Part shown: in pieces, positions 15,087 to 22,351 of the stretch
How the letters are laid out: each line of letters opens with the position of its first letter
Numbering within the stretch: the stretch's first letter is position 1
Assembly (NCBI GenBank): GCA_030647125.1
Contig: JAUSKC010000014.1
Coordinates: forward strand, 1 to 64,000
Origin: Nanobdellota archaeon
Lineage (GTDB): Archaea; Nanobdellota; Nanobdellia; Pacearchaeales; GW2011-AR1
Length of the DNA stretch: 64,000 bases
Direction of reading: 5' to 3'
The notes under the pieces: model-generated
Databases searched by the model: none
What the model was told of the DNA's origin: nothing
Seen by the model: the letters and a program-made list of their open reading frames with translations, nothing else
Program-made: the position numbers and the translations under genes

Positions 15087-16037
15087 ATGGCAACAAGAAA
15101 AGCACCAAGGAAAGGAAGTTTACAATTTTGGCCCAGAAAACGGGCAAGTAAGTTTTTACCTAGAGTCAACTGGGAAATTTTGCCACAAGATAGTTCTGTT
15201 AAATTGCAAGGTTTCATTTGCTATAAAGCTGGAATGAAGTCGGCTTACGTTAAAGACAACACACCTGACTCTATGACTAAAGGAAAAGGAATAGTCGTGC
15301 CTGTTACAATTCTTGAATGCCCTACAATGAGAATTTATTCTGTTAGATTTTACAAAGATGGGATTGTTGCAAAGGACATACTCGCGGAAAGTTTTGATAA
15401 AGAACTTAAAAGAAAAGTTAGCATACCTAAGAAAAAGCATGAATTTGGAAAAGTAAATCATGAAAACTATGATAATGTTAAGATAATTATTTATTCACAA
15501 GTTAAAAAAATTGGCTTGAAAAAGACGCCTGACTTGAGCGAAGTTGCTTTGTCTGGAAGTTTGCAAGAAAAAATCAATTTTATCAAAGAAAACTTGCATA
15601 AAGAATTTAGCATTTCAGATTTTTTTGGCAAAGGTGAATTGATTGATGTAAGGGGCTTAACAAGAGGAAAAGGTTTGCAAGGACCTGTAAGAAGATTCGG
15701 TATAACTTTGAAATTCCATAAATCAGAAAAAGGAGTTAGAAGACCAGGGAGTTTGGGACCTTGGCATCCTGCAAGGACGACTTTCAGAGCGCCTATGGCC
15801 GGACAATTAGGAATGTTTACACGAGTAGTTTACAACAATAAAATTTTGAGTATTGCAAAGCATACTGAAAAAAAAGAGTTGAATAATATAAAAAATTATG
15901 GAAATGTTCACGGAGATTATATTGTCGTAGCTGGTTCGGTTCAAGGCACAGCAAAAAGACAGCTTTTGATAACAAGATCTTTTAGACCGACGGCAAAACA
16001 ATCAAAGAAAAATATGGAGTTTGTGGAATTGAGATGA
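15087..16037 (+). CDS. rpl3: Ribosomal protein uL3
   Basis: First gene of the ribosomal operon. The 316-residue protein shows the L3 signature DVRGLTRGKGLQGPVRRFGITLKFHKSEKGVRRPGSLGPWHPARTTFRAPMAGQLGMFTR, whose long loop reaches the peptidyl-transferase centre; length is near the archaeal norm. The stop overlaps the L4 start. There is no Shine-Dalgarno before its ATG. Two TATA-like elements exist upstream (TTTAAAAA near 15022 and GATAAAAT near 15062); the second would give a leaderless message. An overlapping out-of-frame upstream ORF begins 22 nt before the start. Confidence 0.97.
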   Translation: MATRKAPRKGSLQFWPRKRASKFLPRVNWEILPQDSSVKLQGFICYKAGMKSAYVKDNTPDSMTKGKGIVVPVTILECPTMRIYSVRFYKDGIVAKDILAESFDKELKRKVSIPKKKHEFGKVNHENYDNVKIIIYSQVKKIGLKKTPDLSEVALSGSLQEKINFIKENLHKEFSISDFFGKGELIDVRGLTRGKGLQGPVRRFGITLKFHKSEKGVRRPGSLGPWHPARTTFRAPMAGQLGMFTRVVYNNKILSIAKHTEKKELNNIKNYGNVHGDYIVVAGSVQGTAKRQLLITRSFRPTAKQSKKNMEFVELR

Positions 16038-16828
16038 AAGTTCAAGTTTATTCAATAAGTGGAGAAAAGAAAAAAGAAATTGAATTACCAAAGGTCTTTG
16101 AAAGCCCTATAAGAGTTGATATTTTATCTAAAGTTTTGGAGGCACGCAAAATGGAACAACCATTCGCTCCATCACCCGTTGCAGGAAAACAGCATTCAGC
16201 TTCGGGAGTGATAAACCATAGAAGACATGTTTGGAAGACATCTTATGGAAGAGGAATGTCAAGAGTTCCGCGAAAAGCAATGTCAATAAAAGGAACTCAG
16301 TTTAATTGGGTTGCAGCTGAAAGCCCGCAGACACGAGGCGGTAGAAGAGCTCATCCACCAAAAATAATTGCAAGAATGAATACAAAAAAGATAAACAAAA
16401 AAGAAAATAAAATTGCGTTTGAAAGCGCATTAAGCGCGACGGCAAATGAAAAATATGTTCAGGGCAAATATTCAAGTTTGAAAGATGTAAAAATAGGCAA
16501 AGTTCCTTTTGTTTTGGAAAATACTGGAAAAGTAAAAGTAAAAGAATTTGTTAATGGATTGAAAAAGATTTTGGGAGAGACATTAAGCCAAGTTGGATTC
16601 AGGGAAAAATCAGTAAGAGCGGGAAGAGGGAAGATGAGAGGGAGAAAATATAAAACAAATGCTGGTTTGTTGCTTGTCGTCGGAAAAGATGAAAAGATTA
16701 AAATGAAAGTTGTTGATATTGCACATGCAGACGCTTTGAATGTTGTGGACTTAGCAAAAGGCGGACCGGGACGACTTACAATTTATACTGAAAATGCAAT
16801 TAAGGAAATACAGGAGAGAATGAAATGA
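16034..16828 (+). CDS. rpl4: Ribosomal protein uL4
   Basis: L4 lines the exit tunnel with an extended loop. The 264-residue archaeal/eukaryotic-type protein shows QPFAPSPVAGKQHSASGVINHRRHVWKTSYGRGMSRVPRKAM and the loop motif TQFNWVAAESPQTRGGRRAHPPK typical of the family, followed by the globular GRGKMRGRKYKTNAGLLLVVG. ATGA overlaps with both L3 and L23 indicate coupled translation. Confidence 0.97.
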   Translation: MKVQVYSISGEKKKEIELPKVFESPIRVDILSKVLEARKMEQPFAPSPVAGKQHSASGVINHRRHVWKTSYGRGMSRVPRKAMSIKGTQFNWVAAESPQTRGGRRAHPPKIIARMNTKKINKKENKIAFESALSATANEKYVQGKYSSLKDVKIGKVPFVLENTGKVKVKEFVNGLKKILGETLSQVGFREKSVRAGRGKMRGRKYKTNAGLLLVVGKDEKIKMKVVDIAHADALNVVDLAKGGPGRLTIYTENAIKEIQERMK

Positions 16829-17067
16829 ACTTAAAACCAATATCGACGGAAAAAGCAGTCATGATGATTGAAGCACTAAACATTTTGGCATTCGAAGTTC
16901 CAAGAAATGTAAATAAAAACGAGATAAAGAAAGAAGTTGAAGAAACTTTGGAAATAAAAGTTGATGATGTCAGAACACAAATAAGAAACGGGAAGAAAAT
17001 TGCTTATGTTAAATTAAATAAAAAGAATCTTGCGATTGACGTTGCAACGAAGATAGGATTAATGTAA
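16825..17067 (+). CDS. rpl23: Ribosomal protein uL23
   Basis: L23 borders the tunnel exit and docks SRP. The 80-residue archaeal-type protein begins with PISTEKAVMMIEALNILAFEVPRNVNKNEIKKEVEE and shows VDDVRTQIRNGKKIAYVKL, the standard short L23 fold without the tunnel-reaching hairpin of bacteria. The start overlaps the L4 stop and L2 follows within five bases. Confidence 0.95.
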   Translation: MNLKPISTEKAVMMIEALNILAFEVPRNVNKNEIKKEVEETLEIKVDDVRTQIRNGKKIAYVKLNKKNLAIDVATKIGLM

Positions 17068-17072
17068 ATAAA

Positions 17073-17774
17073 ATGGCAAAGACAATAATATCCCAAGCAC
17101 GAGGACATGGAAGTTCAACTTACCGCGTTAGATCTAAGATTTTCAAATATAGAATACAATATCCGAGAAACTTGAGTGGAAACGGAAAGGTTATAAAATT
17201 AATATCAAGCGGAGCACATTACGCACCAATTGCAAAAGTGCAACACAGCGAAGGTGTTTTTTACATTCCAGCATTCAACAACATGTATCAAGAACAAGAA
17301 TTAAAATTTGAAACGGACGAAGTTAAAGATGGAAATATACTAAGATTAAAAAATATCCCTGTAAAAACTAAAATTTATAATATTGAATCCAGGCCTAACG
17401 ACGGCGGGCGATTTATAAGAACTGGTGGAACTTCAGGAATAATTACAAGAATTGTTGGAAATGAAGTTTATGTTTTACTTCCATCGAAAAAAGAAAAGGC
17501 ATTCAATCCAGAATGCAGAGCTACTATTGGAACTATTGCAGGGCATGGAAGAAAAGAAAAACCTTTCGTAAAAGCTGGAAGAAAATTCCATTTGATGAGA
17601 ACAAAAAGCAAATTATGGCCGAGAACTTCCGCAATCAAAGTTAATGCAATTGACCATCCATTCGGATCAGGAAGAGGAAAAGTTCCTAAATCAAAGATTG
17701 CTAAGAGAAATGCACCTCCTGGAGCAAAAGTAGGACATATAAGACCAAGAAGAACTGGTAGGAAGAAAAAATAA
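17073..17774 (+). CDS. rpl2: Ribosomal protein uL2
   Basis: L2 is essential for subunit association and peptidyl transfer. The 233-residue protein carries the conserved C-terminal loop that includes VNAIDHPFGSGRGKVPKSK and the basic tail RPRRTGRKKK; the His in NAIDHP... corresponds to the functionally important region near the peptidyl-transferase centre. The stop codon is fused (TAATG) to a 17-codon mini-ORF, not directly to S19. Confidence 0.97.
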   Translation: MAKTIISQARGHGSSTYRVRSKIFKYRIQYPRNLSGNGKVIKLISSGAHYAPIAKVQHSEGVFYIPAFNNMYQEQELKFETDEVKDGNILRLKNIPVKTKIYNIESRPNDGGRFIRTGGTSGIITRIVGNEVYVLLPSKKEKAFNPECRATIGTIAGHGRKEKPFVKAGRKFHLMRTKSKLWPRTSAIKVNAIDHPFGSGRGKVPKSKIAKRNAPPGAKVGHIRPRRTGRKKK

Positions 17775-17827
17775 TGACAGAAACAAAAGTTTCAGCACAA
17801 ATAAAAATTTCGGGGAAATTTTCATAA
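17774..17827 (+). CDS. 17-residue mini-ORF linking L2 and S19 (cassette copy A)
   Basis: Encodes MTETKVSAQIKISGKFS. Its ATG overlaps the L2 stop (TAATG) and its own stop overlaps the S19 ATG (TAATG), so it fills the gap exactly. The 54-nt DNA is nearly identical to the unit before S14, with two substitutions and two compensating 2-nt indels. It holds TCGGGG about 11 nt before the S19 start, a weak ribosome-binding site. Likely a translational-coupling spacer; whether the peptide has any function is unknown. Confidence 0.5.
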   Translation: MTETKVSAQIKISGKFS

Positions 17828-18240
17828 TGGCAACAGAAAAAAGCGAAGAGACATTGAAGAGAGAAAGTATGTATAGAGGTAAGACTATCTCAGAATTAAA
17901 AACTCTTGATGTTAGAGAATTTGCTAAATATCTTAGAGCAAGACAAAGAAGAACTGTTTTAAGAAATTTCCAGCAAATTGAAAATTTCATAAAGCGGGCT
18001 AAGAAAAGAATGATGAAAAACAAACCAGTTAAGACACATTTAAGACAACTTGTTGTTGTTCCTGAAATGGTCGGCATGAAAATACAAATTCATAATGGAC
18101 ATGAATTTTCTCCTGTAGAAGTAACGACGGAAATGCTTGGACATGTTTTTGGAGAATTTTCAATTACTCGTGGAAAGGTCAAGCATGGAGCTGCGGGAAT
18201 TGGAGCAAGTAAAGGAAGTAAATCACAATCAAAGAAATAA
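17827..18240 (+). CDS. rps19: Ribosomal protein uS19
   Basis: S19 sits in the head of the small subunit. The 137-residue archaeal-type protein shows MYRGKTISELKTLDVREFAKYLRARQRRT and the C-terminal signature HNGHEFSPVEVTTEMLGHVFGEFSITRGKVKHG. Full length, ending in a basic Ser/Lys tail. It is reached through the upstream mini-ORF by a TAATG overlap; L22 follows after one base. Confidence 0.96.
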   Translation: MATEKSEETLKRESMYRGKTISELKTLDVREFAKYLRARQRRTVLRNFQQIENFIKRAKKRMMKNKPVKTHLRQLVVVPEMVGMKIQIHNGHEFSPVEVTTEMLGHVFGEFSITRGKVKHGAAGIGASKGSKSQSKK

Positions 18241-18241
18241 A

Positions 18242-18826
18242 ATGACAGAAAGAAATTACAACGCTGAACAAAAAAGCATAAAGACAATGAACAAACAAGA
18301 AAAAGCGGTTGCAAAAGTAGTTGAAGCTCCGACGAAGAAAGAAGAAAAAGTTAGTGAAGTTAAAACTGAAGAAAAGATAGAAAACAAAAAAGAAGAGAGC
18401 AAAGCAAAGAAACCAATTAAAGTTAAAAGAGTTAAGAAAGAATTTGCTGTCTTCAGAGGAATAGGACTTCCTATATCAAGAAAATATTCTATTGAAATTT
18501 GCAGATACATAAAAGGGAAGAAAATAGACGATGCGATAAAGGACTTGGAAGATGCAATACAAAAGAAAAGAGCAATTCCAATGAGGGGAGAATACGCGCA
18601 TCAAAAAGGAAAAGGAATGGCTGGCGGAAAATATCCAAAGAATGCATCTGAGGACTTCATAAGAATTTTAAGAAGTTTGAAAGCAAATGCAAGTTATAAT
18701 GAAATAGACAATCCAATTATCGTCGAGGCAATAGCAAACAAGGCCACAAAAGTTTACGGCCGATTTGGAAGAACAGAAAAAAAGAGAACGCACTTAATGT
18801 TAAAAGCAATGGGGGGAAAAGAATAG
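18242..18826 (+). CDS. rpl22: Ribosomal protein uL22 with long charged N-terminal extension
   Basis: L22 lines the exit tunnel with a beta hairpin. The 194-residue protein has a family core from about residue 60 (FRGIGLPISRKYSIEICRYIKGKK ... GEYAHQKGKGMAGGKYPKNASEDFIRILRSLKANA) preceded by a Lys/Glu-rich low-complexity extension of about 55 residues. The start chosen is the ATG one base after the S19 stop; the frame is open further upstream inside S19 but overlap is unnecessary. The extension shares the stretch KIENKKE with the C-terminal tail of L24. Confidence 0.93.
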   Translation: MTERNYNAEQKSIKTMNKQEKAVAKVVEAPTKKEEKVSEVKTEEKIENKKEESKAKKPIKVKRVKKEFAVFRGIGLPISRKYSIEICRYIKGKKIDDAIKDLEDAIQKKRAIPMRGEYAHQKGKGMAGGKYPKNASEDFIRILRSLKANASYNEIDNPIIVEAIANKATKVYGRFGRTEKKRTHLMLKAMGGKE

Positions 18827-18832
18827 AATAAT

Positions 18833-18913
18833 ATGGAAGAAAAAATAAATTTTTTCATGCATAATAAAAAAAAGAAAAACAAACAAGTTGTTTTAAAGGA
18901 GAGGTTTTATTAA
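18833..18913 (+). CDS. 26-residue mini-ORF between L22 and S3
   Basis: Begins MEEKINFFMHNKKKKNKQ and ends VVLKERFY, highly basic. It starts six bases after the L22 stop and ends one base before the S3 ATG, so it spans nearly the whole 88-nt gap. Its first three residues copy those of S3 (MEERK). It includes the strong AAAGGAGAGG site for S3 and, in its middle, a copy of the hairpin element also found past the tRNA-Ser. Probably a coupling leader. Confidence 0.45.
   Translation: MEEKINFFMHNKKKKNKQVVLKERFY
18876..18898. repeat. Hairpin element, copy 2, just before the S3 ribosome-binding site
   Basis: Differs from the 24-nt unit at 12222-12245 by one missing T. Here the arms are AAAACAA and TTGTTTT; a hairpin would end just before the GGAGAGG of S3 and could modulate S3 translation or pausing. 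It lies inside the mini-ORF before S3. Confidence 0.5.
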
Positions 18914-18914
18914 T

Positions 18915-19622
18915 ATGGAAGAAAGAAAAATTGTTCAGTTCAAGAAAGAAGAGTTTGCCATAAAAGAATATATTAAAAATTCTCTTGGAAAAGGAAAAGT
19001 AAGCAAAGTTAGAATTGAATACACCCCTATCGGAGAAAAAATTATTGTTTCAACGTCAAAGCCAGGACTTGTTATTGGAAGAAAAGGAGAAAAAATTGAA
19101 GAGCTTACTGGAGTTTTAAAAGGAAGATTCAAACTTGAAAATCCTCATATTGAAATTGATGAAATTATGAAACCAGATTTGGACGCGCAATTAGTTGCAG
19201 ATGAAATCGCAATTTCTTTGGAAAGATTTGGGCCTTTAAAATTTAAAGTTGTCGCTTACAGAATGTTGCAAAGAATAATGGGGGCTGGTGCACTCGGAAC
19301 AGAGATAAGATTAAGTGGCAAATTACCGTCGAGCAGAGCAAAAACATGGAGATTTGCGCAGGGTTATTTGAAAAAAACAGGCGACTCTGCAAAAGTTGTG
19401 GATAGAGCAAAATCAATTTCATTCACAAAGCCGGGAGTTGTTGGAATTAAAGTTGCAATCCTAAGCCCAGAGGCAATTATTAAAGACAGAGTCATAATAA
19501 GTGAAAGTTTAATTTTAAGATTAAAACAAAATGCCGAAAAAACAAAAATAGATAATGAAGAAAAGAAAATGAAGAAACCGGCAAAAAAATCAAAGAAAAA
19601 AACTAGCGAGGAGAAAGAATAA
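18915..19622 (+). CDS. rps3: Ribosomal protein uS3
   Basis: S3 forms part of the mRNA entry helicase. The 235-residue protein has a KH domain with the GRKG-type loop (GLVIGRKGEKIEEL) and the C-terminal S3 domain (AEEIA-like segment DEIAISLERFGPLKFKVVAYRMLQRIMGAGALGTEIRLSGKL). A Lys/Glu tail of about 30 residues follows. GGAGAGG lies about 10 nt before the ATG, one of the best ribosome-binding sites of the operon. L29 starts immediately after the stop. Confidence 0.96.
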   Translation: MEERKIVQFKKEEFAIKEYIKNSLGKGKVSKVRIEYTPIGEKIIVSTSKPGLVIGRKGEKIEELTGVLKGRFKLENPHIEIDEIMKPDLDAQLVADEIAISLERFGPLKFKVVAYRMLQRIMGAGALGTEIRLSGKLPSSRAKTWRFAQGYLKKTGDSAKVVDRAKSISFTKPGVVGIKVAILSPEAIIKDRVIISESLILRLKQNAEKTKIDNEEKKMKKPAKKSKKKTSEEKE

Positions 19623-19826
19623 ATGGCAACACTAAAATCAAATGAAATAAAAAAGATGAGTAAGAATGATAAAGAAAAGAAATTGAAAGAATTAAAAATG
19701 GAACTAGTTAAAGCAAGAGTCAGTGCAGGAAAAGGTGGAAGTTCAAAAGTCAAAGAAATAAAAAGAATTATTGCGCGAATTCACACATTCAACCAACCAA
19801 ATAAATCCGGAGGGTTGAACAAATAA
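19623..19826 (+). CDS. rpl29: Ribosomal protein uL29
   Basis: L29 sits at the tunnel exit beside L23. The 67-residue two-helix protein has the expected KSNEIKKMSKNDKEKKLKELKMELVKARVSAGKGG and KEIKRIIARIHT segments. It abuts S3 (no gap) and is followed three bases later by aIF1, the usual archaeal order. Confidence 0.93.
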   Translation: MATLKSNEIKKMSKNDKEKKLKELKMELVKARVSAGKGGSSKVKEIKRIIARIHTFNQPNKSGGLNK

Positions 19827-19829
19827 ACA

Positions 19830-20129
19830 ATGGAAATAGATCCAAGAACTGGCTTGCCAGTCGACGCTATGGCGTGGGATGACCTTGCGAAAGAAGGTCA
19901 GAGGATCAGGGTAACGACCGATAAGAAAAGATATGGAAAGATCGTTACTATCGTATCAGGGTTCGACAAAGGAACTGATATAAAGTCCATCGCAAAGGCT
20001 TTGAAAAATGAGCTTGCTTGCGGAGGAACATACAGGGAAAACGAAGTCGAACTTCAAGGAGATCACAGAGCCAAAGTAAAAAAAGTTTTGGTAAAACTTG
20101 GCTTTGATGAAAACTCAATAGAAGAGTAG
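19830..20129 (+). CDS. sui1: Translation initiation factor aIF1 (SUI1 family)
   Basis: aIF1 promotes scanning and start-codon discrimination on the small subunit. The 99-residue protein is clearly SUI1: RIRVTTDKKRYGKIVTIVSGFDKGTDIKSIAKALKNELACGGTYRENEVELQGDHRAKVKKVLVKLGF. It sits between L29 and S17. In many archaea an RNase P p29 gene follows here; it is absent in this window, where only 41 nt separate aIF1 and S17. Confidence 0.96.
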   Translation: MEIDPRTGLPVDAMAWDDLAKEGQRIRVTTDKKRYGKIVTIVSGFDKGTDIKSIAKALKNELACGGTYRENEVELQGDHRAKVKKVLVKLGFDENSIEE

Positions 20130-20170
20130 AACCTCAACACCTGCAAAATAGCATAAAAATAGAAAGTAAA

Positions 20171-20533
20171 ATGAAAAAAACAGAAGTTAAAATGGAAAAA
20201 ATGAAAGAAACAAAGTTAGTCGGAACTGAATTTATCCCTACACGAGGAAAAACATTCGAAGGAACTGTTACAAAAAAATTCCAAAAAAGAGTTGTCATAG
20301 AATTTGAAAGAACGGTTTATGTAAAAAAATATGAACGTTATGCAAAATCAAAAACGAAAATTCATGCGCGAGTAATGCCTGAAATGGAGAATGTTATTTC
20401 TGTTGGAGATTATATTAGGGTTCAGGAATGTCGTCCACTTAGTAAAATAATCCACTTTATTGTTTTGAAAAAATTGAAGGACGCAAAAGAAAATACCGAT
20501 GCTGAAAAATTAACTAGGGAGAGTGAAAAATGA
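20171..20533 (+). CDS. rps17: Ribosomal protein uS17
   Basis: S17 binds 16S rRNA helix 11 early in assembly. The 120-residue protein has the OB-fold motif FEGTVTKKFQKRVVIEFERTVYVKKYERYAKSKTKIHARVMP and GDYIRVQECRPLSKIIHFIVL. The Lys/Glu tail is typical of this genome. Several in-frame Met codons near the start make the exact N-terminus uncertain. Its stop overlaps the start of a 19-codon mini-ORF. Confidence 0.95.
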   Translation: MKKTEVKMEKMKETKLVGTEFIPTRGKTFEGTVTKKFQKRVVIEFERTVYVKKYERYAKSKTKIHARVMPEMENVISVGDYIRVQECRPLSKIIHFIVLKKLKDAKENTDAEKLTRESEK

Positions 20534-20589
20534 AAGCAAATCAAATATTTCCAATCATGCAAAATCTGTACGGAGGTAATTTAGCATGA
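20530..20589 (+). CDS. 19-residue mini-ORF linking S17 and L14
   Basis: Encodes MKANQIFPIMQNLYGGNLA. Its ATG overlaps the S17 stop (ATGA) and its stop overlaps the L14 ATG (ATGA), so it fills the 52-nt gap exactly. Its first three residues equal those of L14 (MKAIS). It contains GGAGGT 9 nt before the L14 start, a full ribosome-binding site. Best explained as a coupling leader; chance is unlikely given overlaps at both ends. Confidence 0.5.
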   Translation: MKANQIFPIMQNLYGGNLA

Positions 20590-20987
20590 AAGCAATATCA
20601 TCAAGAGGAACAGCAGGCCTTAATTTAGGGGCGAAAGTAATTGCTGCAGATAATAGCGGAGCAAAAATTGTAAAGATTGTTGGAGTTAAAAAATGGAAAG
20701 GAAGAAAAAACAAACAGGCATGCGCGAAAATTGCGGACTGGGTAAAGGTCTCTGTAAGAAAAGGAGTTCCTGACATGAAAGGAAAGGTCTTCGACGCGGT
20801 TGTAGTACGATTAAGAAAGCCGTGGAGAAGATTAAGTGGAGAAAGAGTTTGTTTTGAAGACAACGCCGTTGCAATTTTAAAAGATGAAAAAGGAAATCCA
20901 AAAGGAACACAAATTAAAGGACCAATTGCAAGGGAGGTTATGGAACGCTGGCAATCAGTTGCTAAATTAGCGTCGGTGGTTTATTAA
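20586..20987 (+). CDS. rpl14: Ribosomal protein uL14
   Basis: L14 forms an inter-subunit bridge and contacts anti-association factors. The 133-residue protein shows GAKVIAADNSGAKIVKIVGVKKWKGRKN, DWVKVSVRKGVPDMKGKVFDAVVVRLRKPWRR and ERVCFEDNAVAILKDEKGNPKGTQIKGPIAREV, all conserved. A perfect GGAGGT precedes the ATG. One base separates it from an unusual small gene inserted before L24. Confidence 0.97.
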   Translation: MKAISSRGTAGLNLGAKVIAADNSGAKIVKIVGVKKWKGRKNKQACAKIADWVKVSVRKGVPDMKGKVFDAVVVRLRKPWRRLSGERVCFEDNAVAILKDEKGNPKGTQIKGPIAREVMERWQSVAKLASVVY

Positions 20988-20988
20988 G

Positions 20989-21213
20989 ATGCATAAAAAA
21001 TCAATAACACATGAGTTTAAAGAAAAGGCCTTAGAAGCTTATGTGTATGAAGTTGAAAGACGATTATCAGATGGTAGAGGAATGACTGACTCTGTCTACG
21101 AATTATTTGAAAATTATTATTCAAGCAGAGATAATGCAGAAAAATCTGGAGTTAATGTTAAATTTTATGATGATCAAATAAGTAAATTAATGAGAAGACA
21201 TTTAAGGGCATGA
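20989..21213 (+). CDS. Unknown 74-residue protein inserted between L14 and L24
   Basis: Not recognised. A helical, charged protein (THEFKEKALEAYVYEVERRLSDGRGMTDSVYELFENYYSSRDNAEKSGVNVKFYDDQISKLMRRHLRA), probably soluble, without zinc or membrane motifs. L14 and L24 are adjacent in most archaea, so this is an insertion. It starts one base after L14 and its stop overlaps the L24 ATG (ATGA), so it is fully coupled into the operon. A ribosome-associated or regulatory role is possible but unsupported. Its codon choice is less purine-rich than its neighbours. Confidence 0.75.
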   Translation: MHKKSITHEFKEKALEAYVYEVERRLSDGRGMTDSVYELFENYYSSRDNAEKSGVNVKFYDDQISKLMRRHLRA

Positions 21214-21698
21214 AAGCAAAATTCAGAAGAACATGGAATGCATCGGCTCAGCCGAGGAAACAGAGAAAATACTTAGCAAATGCTCCACTACACATTAAAA
21301 GAAAATTCTTGAACGTTCAACTTTCAAAAGAATTAAGGAAAAAATACGGGAAAAGAAATATTGGAATAAGAAAAAATGATACAGTAAAGATTATGGTTGG
21401 AAAATTCAAAAAGCAATCTGGAAAGGTCTTGAGTGTAAACACAAAATTCGGAAAAATAACAATTGAAGGAATTCAAAAGAAAAAGATGGATGGAAGCAAA
21501 GTGGCTGTTCCAATAAGAGCATCAAATTTAATGATTACAATTTTGGAATTGAATGATAAAAAGAGAATTGCAAAACTCGGTGGCAAAAAAACAGAGGATA
21601 AAATAGAAAACAAAAAAGAAGATATTAAAAAGACAGATAAGACCGAAATTAAAGAGAAGAACATTAAAAATGTTTTAAAAGAGGAAAATAAAAAATAA
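21210..21698 (+). CDS. rpl24: Ribosomal protein uL24 with charged C-terminal tail
   Basis: L24 is an assembly initiator near the tunnel exit. The 162-residue protein has the archaeal start KAKFRRTWNASAQPRKQRKYLANAPLHIKRKFLNVQLS and the KOW motif DTVKIMVGKFKKQSGKVLSVNTKFGKI. A tail of about 45 Lys/Glu-rich residues follows the usual end and contains KIENKKE (also in L22) and KNIKNVLKEE (related stretches in L32e and L18). Confidence 0.95.
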   Translation: MKAKFRRTWNASAQPRKQRKYLANAPLHIKRKFLNVQLSKELRKKYGKRNIGIRKNDTVKIMVGKFKKQSGKVLSVNTKFGKITIEGIQKKKMDGSKVAVPIRASNLMITILELNDKKRIAKLGGKKTEDKIENKKEDIKKTDKTEIKEKNIKNVLKEENKK

Positions 21699-21699
21699 A

Positions 21700-22350
21700 A
21701 TGGCACACATAAAAAGACAAGCAATTCCAACGAGCTGGCCGGTTACAAGAAAAGGAACGGCATATGTAGTTAGAGCTAACGCTGATTTGGAAAAAGGAGT
21801 TCCAGTTTTAATTGCACTTAGAGAAATGTTAAAAGTAGCGCAAACACGAGATGAAGTTAAAACTGCATTAAATGACAGAAACGTTTTATTAAATGGTAAG
21901 CCGGTTTTGCAGGAAAAAAACAGCATTTCTTTACTTGATGTAATAACTTTAGTTCCATCTAAGAAAAATTACCGATTGGAATTAAACTCGGCAGGAAAAT
22001 TTGAATTGGTTGAAATTAAAGAAGCAGACGCAGGAAAAAAAGTTTCAAAAATTATAGGTAAAAAAATGATAAAGAACAAAAAGATACAAATCAACTTGTT
22101 CGATGGGACGAACTTCCTTTCAGATATAAAATGTTCTGTAAATGATTCAGTTTTGGTTGATTTGAAAAACAAGAAAATTGAGAAATGCATCCCATTAAAA
22201 GAGAAAACAAAAGTTATGGTATTTGCAGGAAAACACATTGGTGAAAAGGGTTCAATAAACAGCATCGATAAAGAACACCAAAGAGTTGAAATTACTTCAG
22301 ATAAAGGCAAATTAACTATTCTAATTAAACAGATTATGGCAACGGAATAA
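21700..22350 (+). CDS. rps4e: Ribosomal protein eS4
   Basis: Archaeal/eukaryotic-specific small-subunit protein. The 216-residue protein has MAHIKRQAIPTSWPVTRKGTAYVVRANADLEKGVPVLIALREMLKVAQTRDEVK-type N-terminal features, an S4-like RNA-binding segment (LNDRNVLLNGKPVLQ) and a C-terminal KOW-like part (KVMVFAGKHIGEKGSINSIDKEHQRVEI). It is slightly shorter than average. One base separates it from L24 and from L5. Confidence 0.95.
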   Translation: MAHIKRQAIPTSWPVTRKGTAYVVRANADLEKGVPVLIALREMLKVAQTRDEVKTALNDRNVLLNGKPVLQEKNSISLLDVITLVPSKKNYRLELNSAGKFELVEIKEADAGKKVSKIIGKKMIKNKKIQINLFDGTNFLSDIKCSVNDSVLVDLKNKKIEKCIPLKEKTKVMVFAGKHIGEKGSINSIDKEHQRVEITSDKGKLTILIKQIMATE

Positions 22351-22351
22351 A

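Noticed and set aside
20989-21213. Inserted gene as a form of a known ribosomal protein or RNase P subunit
   Set aside because: No matching motif; RNase P p29 would carry a recognisable Sm-like domain, which is absent.
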